Shown here one piece after another: positions 8,874 to 15,486 of a stretch of 64,000 bases of DNA (positions are counted from its first letter, which is position 1; each line of letters begins with the position of its first letter). This DNA comes from Pseudobdellovibrionaceae bacterium (lineage in GTDB: Bacteria; Bdellovibrionota; Bdellovibrionia; Bdellovibrionales; UBA1609): the NCBI GenBank assembly GCA_947444305.1, contig CANEZP010000011.1, positions 62,001 through 126,000 on the forward strand, given 5' to 3'. The translations under genes and the position numbers were made by a program. The notes under the pieces were generated by a model. It searched no databases. It saw only the letters and a list, made by a program, of their open reading frames with translations, and had not been told where the DNA came from.

Positions 8874-9483
8874 ATCGATTGTTGAATCTTTAAACTTTCT
8901 TGAATCTTCGCATGATTTTGTTGAGCTGACCGACGGTGAGGATTTCACGATCGATCTGCGTTACGGCACGACGAATAACTTCGTCGGACAAAACATGTAC
9001 GGTCCGTTCAACAAAGCTTTCCTTCATCAAGTCGCGGCCGAAAAGTTATTTAAAGCGCTCGGCTTCCTGAAGAGCGCGCACCCGGATCACCGCTTTCTAA
9101 TCTTCGACGCCCTCCGACCCAGGTCCATTCAACGTATCCTGTGGAGTAACGTCGAAGGCACCGTGAACGAAAAATACATCGCGCGGCCCGAGCCCGGCTC
9201 GCTCCACAACTTCGGCTTCGCGGTCGACCTCTCCATATTGGACGGCGCCGGCCGCGAGCTCGACATGGGCGCGGGTTTCGACGACTTCCGCGACATCGCG
9301 CAACCGCAACTCGAAGCCCAATTCATCAAGAACGGCCAACTCACGCGCCTACATTTTCACAACCGCATGATGTTACGGTCGGTCATGGAAAGCGCCGGCT
9401 TCACGCAACTCGCGCACGAGTGGTGGCACTTCGATGCTTTGCCGAAGGCGGAAGTGAAAGACCGGTTCCGGGTCGTGGAGTAG
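8866..9483 (+). CDS. D-Ala-D-Ala dipeptidase, VanX/DdpX family (M15D)
   Basis: This 205-residue zinc metallopeptidase probably hydrolyses D-Ala-D-Ala or related muropeptides. The zinc ligands are readable: H114 and D121 in SLHNFGFAVDLS and H188 in HEWWHFDA, with E185 as catalytic base. The conserved arginine lies in FDALRPRSIQR. No N-terminal signal peptide is visible, so it is probably cytoplasmic, as for VanX and DdpX. There it would recycle or scavenge wall dipeptides. It is the last gene of the operon that contains the barrel protein and the FHA-RDD protein. Confidence 0.92.
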   Translation: MNESIVESLNFLESSHDFVELTDGEDFTIDLRYGTTNNFVGQNMYGPFNKAFLHQVAAEKLFKALGFLKSAHPDHRFLIFDALRPRSIQRILWSNVEGTVNEKYIARPEPGSLHNFGFAVDLSILDGAGRELDMGAGFDDFRDIAQPQLEAQFIKNGQLTRLHFHNRMMLRSVMESAGFTQLAHEWWHFDALPKAEVKDRFRVVE

Positions 9484-9617
9484 CCGAGCCACCCTCCCGT
9501 CCACGAGTCCCGGATCTTCGTCCGGATTTCCGGACAGTCCATTCCAAAACTATGTATTTTCAATGAGTTAGCTCATCCGGACGTCGGGTACGCATTCTGC
9601 TTTAGTGTCTTCGCAAC

Positions 9618-9624
9618 AAGGAGA
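9618..9624 (+). promoter_or_regulatory. Strong ribosome binding site of the precursor peptide
   Basis: AAGGAGA lies 5-6 nt before the GTG at 9630. It is the strongest Shine-Dalgarno site in this locus and is what makes the small GTG-initiated frame convincing. Confidence 0.75.
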
Positions 9625-9629
9625 ACACA

Positions 9630-9752
9630 GTGAGCATTAAAGAGATGATCAAAAAAGTAACCGCGAAAGACGTTAAATCAGCGACTAAAGCGGTTAAGAA
9701 GTTCGAAGCCGGCTCGGCAAATTCAAACATGATTATGATCGCGTTTGATTGA
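9630..9752 (+). CDS. Putative RiPP precursor peptide (40 aa)
   Basis: A GTG-started frame of 41 codons encodes a 40-residue peptide. The first 26 residues (starting MSIKEMIKKVTAKDVK) carry eight lysines spaced as in an amphipathic helix and would be the leader. The end, AGSANSNMIMIAFD, is a distinct small-residue linker followed by hydrophobic residues and a terminal Asp, and would be the core. It has a strong Shine-Dalgarno site, is followed by a terminator, and precedes genes for an HExxH peptide-modifying enzyme, a cupin and an exporter. That is the classical layout of a ribosomally made, modified peptide. The cleavage site is not evident, as no Gly-Gly motif is present. The identity is inferred from context. 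Confidence 0.75.
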   Translation: MSIKEMIKKVTAKDVKSATKAVKKFEAGSANSNMIMIAFD

Positions 9753-9762
9753 TTGAGTTAAT

Positions 9763-9792
9763 ACGCCCCTGCTTAAAGCGGGGGCGTTTTTT
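9763..9792 (+). terminator. Rho-independent terminator / attenuator behind the precursor gene
   Basis: ACGCCCC (9763-9769) pairs with GGGGCGT (9781-9787). The stem is extended by a T-G wobble and GCT/AGC, closing on a 3-nt loop, and is followed by six T residues (9787-9792). It lies 11 bp after the precursor stop and 12 bp before the next start codon. It probably gives abundant short transcript for the peptide and lower read-through for the enzymes. Confidence 0.85.
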
Positions 9793-9804
9793 ATGGAGTA
9801 ACGT

Positions 9805-10662
9805 ATGTACGCTTTGTTCGGATTTGCCCACAACATTCAAAATGTATTCAAGCTAGCCGCGCCCTACGCCAACGCGCAAATTGAAACCGTCGATGATCTC
9901 GCCGTTCCTTTCCAAAAATTCCTTACGGCTTTACACAAAGATATGCCGATCAACACGAGCTCGGATCAACTCATCATTAATCCTCAAACCGCGGCGAAAT
10001 TAAGCGGCGCATTTGCGGGCAGCCGAATCAATGACCTTCATCAGGAACGCATGGTCAACGACCTATACACCGGCGATGAATTACTAAACCGAGCCGAGAT
10101 GGCGCGCCATAAGATTCACGCGTTGCGAGAACTCAATAAAGAAGTCGGCGAATTGTTTCGGCTCTGCGTCCATTCCGTATTACTCGCAAACTCGGCTTCC
10201 AATAACGAAGGTTTACGCGCGCACGGTGGCTCCAGCAACCGGTGTATCGGACTAGTATGGTTAAGCTTGCACGCGCAGCTCTCCACGCAAGACATCGTCG
10301 AAATGTTGATTCATGAGCTTGCCCACACACTGGTTTTTGTTGATGAGCTATCGAACGGACATTTTCATTACGAAAGCATGACCAAGAAAGAAAATTGGGC
10401 TCAATCCTCTATCCTCAAGAGAAACCGCCCGATGGATAAAGTCGTTCACAGTATTGTCGTCGCGACTGAAATCATAAACGCCCGCATCCACTATCTTCCT
10501 AACGTCGACACCTTGACCGTCCATCCCGGCACCGCTGAATTGAAATTATCTGCTTTGAGGGCGATTGACAGCGTCCTGAATCATTCAAATTTAGAGGCCA
10601 TTTGCCAGCCACGCGCCATCGAATTGGTACGCACAGCACGTGAATACGTGCGGAATGTATAG
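9805..10662 (+). CDS. HExxH-motif peptide-modifying enzyme
   Basis: The 285-residue protein carries H170-E-L-A-H174 in MLIHELAHTLVFVDEL. Further on is the block KRNRPMDKVVHSIVVA, whose H215 is a likely third metal ligand. This arrangement, with an RP-x(5)-H segment about 40 residues after HExxH, matches the 'HEXXH motif' proteins found beside RiPP precursors (mod_HExxH). Some of these are reported to be iron/2-oxoglutarate peptide beta-hydroxylases rather than proteases. It probably modifies the 40-residue peptide just upstream, for example at the terminal Asp, but the target residue is a guess. A TGGAG lies 6 nt before the ATG, and the gene is downstream of the attenuator. Confidence 0.78.
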   Translation: MYALFGFAHNIQNVFKLAAPYANAQIETVDDLAVPFQKFLTALHKDMPINTSSDQLIINPQTAAKLSGAFAGSRINDLHQERMVNDLYTGDELLNRAEMARHKIHALRELNKEVGELFRLCVHSVLLANSASNNEGLRAHGGSSNRCIGLVWLSLHAQLSTQDIVEMLIHELAHTLVFVDELSNGHFHYESMTKKENWAQSSILKRNRPMDKVVHSIVVATEIINARIHYLPNVDTLTVHPGTAELKLSALRAIDSVLNHSNLEAICQPRAIELVRTAREYVRNV

Positions 10663-10672
10663 GATTTCAAAT

Positions 10673-11743
10673 ATGAACGATTACTACGCCGGACTCTTGA
10701 ACTTTACCGCTAATATTGAAAAATCATGGCTCCGATACAATTACGCCACTGAAGATTTTCATAAGGTCGTTGCGGACCATGCAGAGGACTTCGATCTTTC
10801 GCCGCTGGGCGACCTTACCTTCCAGATGCAATTACTCGATCACCCTTCCGTTCGGGTCAATCAGCACCGGTCGACATTCTCGGATTACCATAATCAAATA
10901 TTTCATAACGGGCGCTTCCTGATTGAAATATTAAATTGGAGTGGGAGCCACGTGAACGTTCACGATCACGATTTCTCGGCTTTACAATTCCAGTTAAGAG
11001 GAAACTCTCTCAATGTCGTCTATGACTTCGATCAAACTTCTTCGGCGGGAGCTTTGAATTTTGGCCGGCTCAGCGTTCGTCATGCGGAGATGTGGAAAGC
11101 CGGCGACCGCTCCGTCGTTCGACACGGAAATCAAGACACGCACAGCGTATTTCACCTTAGCGTACCGACGACAAGTCTGCTTATTCGCACAGCCCCCACT
11201 CCCCGCTTCGGGGCACAATCAAATTACTTCCCCACGCTCTCGGCAAATTATTACGTCAATTCAGAAATTCAACGCAAGAAACTGACCGGTCTTGCACTGC
11301 TCGCCCGGCAAGCGCCCGCTGATTTCACATCAATGCTTGAGAAGTTTTTGAACGAGCAGAGTTTGAGCGAAAACTTTTTCATGCTGCTGAAACTTGCCGA
11401 ACTGCCGTTCCTTGAACGTTATGTCCAGACGGTCATCACCTACGCGGAGAGAGGCGAAAGTGAAGCCAAGCTCGTTGAAAGTGTGATCGCGAATAACGGA
11501 ATCGACTTCTTCAAATCCCGGGCGAGCGCAATGACAGATCTCCCCGAAGCGGAAAAACTTGCCGCTTCTATCGTGGCGGCCGGCTCGAGTGACGTCGGGG
11601 TTAGAAAGATAATCACTGATTTATCCGAATTGGGAATCGCGATGAACTTTAAGGAAGATCTACAATCTTTCGTGCGCCGATTGAACGAAAGTGACCGTGA
11701 CATGGCTAATCGCTACCTTAGTATCTTTAACGTGGCGGTATAA
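10673..11743 (+). CDS. Cupin-like metalloprotein of the peptide locus
   Basis: The frame opens at 10640, but ATG 10673 follows AGGA (10661-10664) and is preferred, giving 356 residues. The first half looks like a cupin. HVNVHDHDFSALQFQLRG supplies H93, H97 and H99, with Gln in place of the usual Glu, and GDRSVVRHGNQDTHSVFHL fits the second cupin motif. The second half (about 190-356) looks helical and is not recognised. A non-haem iron oxygenase, or a metal-dependent partner for the HExxH enzyme, is the most likely role. It lies 10 bp after that gene and 1 bp before the exporter. Confidence 0.6.
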   Translation: MNDYYAGLLNFTANIEKSWLRYNYATEDFHKVVADHAEDFDLSPLGDLTFQMQLLDHPSVRVNQHRSTFSDYHNQIFHNGRFLIEILNWSGSHVNVHDHDFSALQFQLRGNSLNVVYDFDQTSSAGALNFGRLSVRHAEMWKAGDRSVVRHGNQDTHSVFHLSVPTTSLLIRTAPTPRFGAQSNYFPTLSANYYVNSEIQRKKLTGLALLARQAPADFTSMLEKFLNEQSLSENFFMLLKLAELPFLERYVQTVITYAERGESEAKLVESVIANNGIDFFKSRASAMTDLPEAEKLAASIVAAGSSDVGVRKIITDLSELGIAMNFKEDLQSFVRRLNESDRDMANRYLSIFNVAV

Positions 11744-11744
11744 A

Positions 11745-13124
11745 ATGTTTCAGAAGACTCATCGGGAGATGATTAATCGGTCGGGCCTACTCAGTTTGCT
11801 ATGGGCTACCCTTCAGCAAATGGTCGTTGCGTCTTCAACCTATTTCATAATTATCGCAAGCCGCCTCGGTGCCGAGAAAGACTTCAACGGTGCGCTGAAA
11901 TATATCGCAGCCTTCGCGGTGAGTCTCTTAGTGGTTTTTCTACCGAACACTTTGTCTCTAATATATCTACAAAAGTGGCGGCTTGAATCTTTTGAGAAGT
12001 TCGTGAACTCTTTCACGGCAGTTAATTTTGGTAAAACCACTTGGTCACATAACCGAGACAAAACCGTTCATGAATCCTGGCTCACCAACGAAGCGTTGAA
12101 TGTGTACGACAATGCGACCAACTTACTTTATCAGTTCTTTTCAACGCTCTTATCCTTTGTCCTGAACATTGCGGTCATCGCAGTGATCCTGGATTGGCGG
12201 ATCCTCGGCTGGTATCTCGGAGCCTGCCTCGTTCTCTTCGTCTTTAACCGCGTTTTTCAGAAGACGATCGCCGCGGCCGCCCTGGGCGCACAGGCGGCCC
12301 GAAATACCCTGAACAACACGATGCTAACGGCTTGGGAAAATATATTCATCGGCAACAGATACAATATCGAGCGGTGGCACGCCGATCTCAACGTAAACCT
12401 CGATGGTAGCCGCCGCGCGATCGTTCATTACGATTTGGTACGTTCACTGATTAGCAGCGTGACCGTCTCTCTCGCGATTGTCTTGATCGCCGCCGGCAAT
12501 GCGATTTACTTGTTTCAATATCGTGACGATATGCCGATGATCGCGGCGTTAATGATTACTTTTCCGAGACAACTACAAACCGTACAAAATATTTTTGCCT
12601 TCTTTAATCTTTGCTTAAGCTGGTCCGGGATCTCACATCAGTTAAGTCAGCTTAACGATTTTTTAAGCATGAGCCAAACGCCGCGCAATCCTGAACGTTT
12701 CGTTCAGTTCGCCAACATATCGATCGCGCACGGTAACGAAAGTTTTAAGTCGACGGCCGCTGCAGAGCTTATTCAGCGCCTTGAGGAATCCACCTGTGGA
12801 CGCTTCACCTTGCGCGGCAGAAACGGTATGGGGAAATCGACTCTCCTCGCGCTTATCGCCGAGGGTACCGGGGATCGTTCCTTCTTTTTACCTTCGAAGT
12901 TCGGCGAGTTGGCTTTTCGTCACCTCGACACCGTTCAGGAGTCGGACGGTAACCGCTTGCTCGCGGTCTTTGAGGAAATACGCTCGATCAACGGCGTGAA
13001 ATTCGTACTCCTAGATGAATGGGATGCGAACCTTGATGCCGAGAATATTCGTCTGATCGATGAACAAATCAATCTTTTGAGTAAAACCGTCACCGTCATT
13101 GAATCTCGACATCGCGGTTCCTAA
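11745..13124 (+). CDS. ABC exporter half-transporter of the peptide locus
   Basis: With the ATG at 11745 the product has 459 residues, short for a fused exporter (usually 570 or more). The first 310 residues contain about five or six membrane segments of the ABC exporter type. The nucleotide-binding part (about 335-459) has a Walker A, RGRNGMGKSTLL, and a Walker B, VKFVLLDEWDANLD. The C-loop between them reads QESDGNRLLAVFEEI instead of LSGGQ-type. No C39 peptidase domain is present, so leader removal would need another enzyme. It probably exports the modified peptide. It is cotranscribed with the flanking genes with 1-2 bp gaps. Confidence 0.75.
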   Translation: MFQKTHREMINRSGLLSLLWATLQQMVVASSTYFIIIASRLGAEKDFNGALKYIAAFAVSLLVVFLPNTLSLIYLQKWRLESFEKFVNSFTAVNFGKTTWSHNRDKTVHESWLTNEALNVYDNATNLLYQFFSTLLSFVLNIAVIAVILDWRILGWYLGACLVLFVFNRVFQKTIAAAALGAQAARNTLNNTMLTAWENIFIGNRYNIERWHADLNVNLDGSRRAIVHYDLVRSLISSVTVSLAIVLIAAGNAIYLFQYRDDMPMIAALMITFPRQLQTVQNIFAFFNLCLSWSGISHQLSQLNDFLSMSQTPRNPERFVQFANISIAHGNESFKSTAAAELIQRLEESTCGRFTLRGRNGMGKSTLLALIAEGTGDRSFFLPSKFGELAFRHLDTVQESDGNRLLAVFEEIRSINGVKFVLLDEWDANLDAENIRLIDEQINLLSKTVTVIESRHRGS

Positions 13125-13126
13125 AT

Positions 13127-14158
13127 ATGCTCGATCTACTACCGAATCCGTTATCACTCAAAACCCAGGCACCCGATTCACCGTTTGAAATGAGCGAGGT
13201 CGTGACCCTCGCTCACCACGGCTGGGCAACCCTCCCCTCATCTGGCAATTCGGAGCGGTACCGCCTGGTGAAACGCCTCGATGATGCAAAGTGGAGTGCC
13301 GTTAGATTGGAGCGCGACCGGCTCTCCGCGAATTTTCAAGGGAATCCGCTGTGGCCCCATCAAGTCCTACAAACGTACAAGCAGCTTTCCGATCATTTTG
13401 GCTTGGAAGGAGCGTACACCGCCGACGCCTGTTTGCTACCCTCGGTTGAGACCATCAATCAAAAACTGAATTCGATTGGATTGGGTGACTTCACGTTTCA
13501 GAATGCCGGTGAAATTACACTCACCGACCAAGCTTACGTTGATGCTTTTATAGACGACGGCTATTTACCCATGGCGGCACCCGAGGATCGCGATAGCATC
13601 CATGACTGGAGCTACCATTTCCTGACGCTGCTCTTCACCGATTACCTGGAAAATGTCCGCTTGAATCTCGCGTGGATTCGTAAAAACATCGGAGTCTTCG
13701 AGGGCCAAGTCGTACGGAATTGGAATTACTATGGCCATCGCCAGGATACCTATAAAAAGTTTATCGGCGAAATTAAACCGGAAGCTATGGACTGGGCCGA
13801 TGCCATTTACCGGCAAATGGCCATCTCTCTTGATGTCTGTACCGCTAAAATCGTGCAAATACTTTGCATGGAACAGCGGGGTTTGCTTGAGAAATGTTCG
13901 GGTGAACTCAACATAGTTTCTATTTTCTCGAACGGCGTCACAGACGAATCTTTGGCTAGGATTCTTTGGTTAGAGCCGGAACCGGATTCGATTCTCTCAC
14001 CGCCGGCGGTGGGCGCAGGCCGCAAGTATCCACCTTGCGCGATGACGTACATCAAGGCCAAGCTTTCGTACCTTGAACAAAAAGCCACTACCCAAATTTC
14101 CCCGGAGCTTTCCGCGGAACGCGCGCAATTTTTCGACTCGATCTTAAGCAATGTCTAA
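13127..14158 (+). CDS. Unrecognised protein of the peptide locus
   Basis: This 343-residue, apparently soluble protein without a signal peptide or membrane segment starts 2 bp after the exporter stop, so its link to the locus is strong. Its middle contains a histidine/aromatic-rich stretch (DSIHDWSYHFLTLLFTDYLE, then RNWNYYGHRQDTYKKF) followed by long helices. Two cysteines occur in DVCTAKIVQILCMEQ. It could be a second modifying enzyme or a peptide-binding partner, but no known fold is recognised. Its 3' end overlaps an alternative ATG at 14151. Confidence 0.6.
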   Translation: MLDLLPNPLSLKTQAPDSPFEMSEVVTLAHHGWATLPSSGNSERYRLVKRLDDAKWSAVRLERDRLSANFQGNPLWPHQVLQTYKQLSDHFGLEGAYTADACLLPSVETINQKLNSIGLGDFTFQNAGEITLTDQAYVDAFIDDGYLPMAAPEDRDSIHDWSYHFLTLLFTDYLENVRLNLAWIRKNIGVFEGQVVRNWNYYGHRQDTYKKFIGEIKPEAMDWADAIYRQMAISLDVCTAKIVQILCMEQRGLLEKCSGELNIVSIFSNGVTDESLARILWLEPEPDSILSPPAVGAGRKYPPCAMTYIKAKLSYLEQKATTQISPELSAERAQFFDSILSNV

Positions 14159-14223
14159 ACCGTCTTCACTAACGAGCGCTCTACCGCGCTTTAGCCGCAC
14201 GGGCGTTTGCAAAATCAGTCAGC

Positions 14224-14640
14224 TTGAAGCTAAAACTGTCTCGGATTACCTGTATCAATTTGGGATTAGTTACTCTCACGCTTTTGGGTTGCGCAAAGTC
14301 CGAACCGAAGGACGATATAATGTGCATGACCCCGGCCATTCTAGCCTTCATCTTTGCGGATGACGTAGGAGTGCCCCGGGGAACCGTCGTTCGCACCAAT
14401 CTGAACAAAACCGTAAATCTAATAGCCGAATATGAATCAGCGTCGGGCTGCGTGGCAACGCGCGAAAACTATTGGTTGCTAGACGAAGCAGCAGAAACTC
14501 GTGTCTATAATACGTGTTTATCCGTTGATTACTCCGCCCCTGGACGGCATCTTATTCGTTTTATGAAATTGGAACCGCCCGGTTTATGTAGTCCGACGGC
14601 CGGTATGGCCAGCATCGATGTTCTGATCGACGTTCAATAG
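14224..14640 (+). CDS. Small lipoprotein at the end of the peptide locus
   Basis: The 138-residue product begins MKLKLSRITCINLGLVTLTLLGC, a good type II signal peptide with lipobox LLGC, followed by a small cysteine-containing domain (four to five cysteines). The only usable start in frame is TTG at 14224, because no ATG, GTG or other TTG follows the in-frame stop at 14170. Its ribosome site is weak, so translation may be coupled to the upstream gene. Another frame begins with ATG at 14151, overlapping the previous stop, and runs to 14363, but it lacks any protein-like features. A self-protection or surface-receptor role for the peptide is possible, by analogy only. Confidence 0.55.
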   Translation: MKLKLSRITCINLGLVTLTLLGCAKSEPKDDIMCMTPAILAFIFADDVGVPRGTVVRTNLNKTVNLIAEYESASGCVATRENYWLLDEAAETRVYNTCLSVDYSAPGRHLIRFMKLEPPGLCSPTAGMASIDVLIDVQ

Positions 14641-14676
14641 GACGAAGAGCCGTAACGGTTCAATAAACTGAATTAG

Positions 14677-14708
14677 TTAACGCAGCTTTTCTTTTCTGGA
14701 ATTTAAAC
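14677..14708. repeat. 32-bp intergenic repeat, copy 1
   Basis: TTAACGCA, one variable base, then CTTTTCTTTTCTGGAAT and TTAAAC. The same 32 bp with one mismatch recurs at 31326-31357. Both copies lie in spacers between convergent genes, in the same orientation. Confidence 0.7.
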
Positions 14709-14813
14709 GGTGCGGTGTGGGCGGTGCCGGAAACCTAGGGCGAGCCTAAGCCGAGTGAGGCCCGAGCCCGAGCCGGTGCTGCCGGCCCAAGCTGAATTGC
14801 GACAAATCTTAAA
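14709..14813. other. GC-rich convergent spacer
   Basis: This non-coding stretch lies between the 32-bp repeat and the divIVA stop. It contains the small hairpin GCCGG (14772-14776) / CCGGC (14782-14786) without a T-run. No frame with coding character was seen. It may help terminate either strand. Confidence 0.35.
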
Positions 14814-15395
14814 CTAAAAATCCGCCATCTTTTTTTGGATGGCTTGCGAGACACGCGATTGCATTAACTGTTCGTCGCTTTGCATGCCGGCGCTTTGGTT
14901 TTGTGCTTGGTACTGGGCTTGCTGCATTTCGCCCGTCGGATTGGGCATGATGCGCTGGCCTTGTTCGATCATCGCCAAGTGACTTTGCACGAGGGCTCGC
15001 ATGTTGCTTTCGAATTGCATGCGGACTTTTTTCAGATCGGTAATTTCTTGATAGATGCGCTTCAGCGAATCGCGCGATTCGCGAACGATGGCGTCGGCTT
15101 TTTGGTTGGCGTCGTTGATGATCAACTTGGCCTCGCGGTCGGCATCGACCTGCATTTTTTCGGACATGCGGGTGGCGGTAGTGATCGTCGACTTGAGCAA
15201 CTCATCGCGCTCGCGGTATTCGGCGATCGCTAACTCTTTTTCGCGCAAGGCCTCGCGCATGGAATTACGCTCTTTGATCAAACCTTCGAGTTCTTCGGCG
15301 CACAGGCGCAAGAAATCCATAACTTCGTCGGGATCGAAGCCCATCATTTTGCGGTGGAAAGTTTTGTGGGCGATGTCGATCGGCGCGATACGCAT
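14814..15395 (-). CDS. divIVA: DivIVA-domain protein
   Basis: The 193-residue protein has the DivIVA N-terminal domain. It starts MRIAPIDIAHKTFHRKMMGFDPDEVMDFL and carries the signature in which a Phe and the GFDPDEV motif mediate membrane-curvature sensing. A coiled coil (about 30-140) and a Gln-rich C-terminal tail follow. DivIVA proteins mark poles and division sites. A DivIVA controlling progeny shape is known in Bdellovibrio, and that group shares this kind of neighbourhood. An AGGAT-type site precedes the ATG. It follows proC on the same strand after about 90 bp. Confidence 0.9.
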   Translation of the reverse strand: MRIAPIDIAHKTFHRKMMGFDPDEVMDFLRLCAEELEGLIKERNSMREALREKELAIAEYRERDELLKSTITTATRMSEKMQVDADREAKLIINDANQKADAIVRESRDSLKRIYQEITDLKKVRMQFESNMRALVQSHLAMIEQGQRIMPNPTGEMQQAQYQAQNQSAGMQSDEQLMQSRVSQAIQKKMADF

Positions 15396-15486
15396 AGTGA
15401 GAATCCTCCATGAATCCTTGAGGCCGCGGCCGTCGCCGCGATCCCGTACTTACAGCTTAAGGGATTCGCTTTTGACTAAGCAAGTC

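Noticed and set aside
9484-9629. Repeated CCGGA motifs before the peptide gene, considered as an operator
   Set aside because: Motifs are short, irregularly spaced and common in this sequence, and no -35/-10 pair could be placed with confidence.
9805-10662. HExxH protein read as an ordinary secreted zinc protease
   Set aside because: No signal peptide, and its RP-x(5)-H block after HExxH and its position beside a small peptide gene fit the peptide-modifying family better.
14151-14363. ATG-started 70-codon frame coupled to the 343-aa gene
   Set aside because: No recognisable features, and it overlaps the lipoprotein frame, which has a clear signal peptide. Kept only as a note in the findings.
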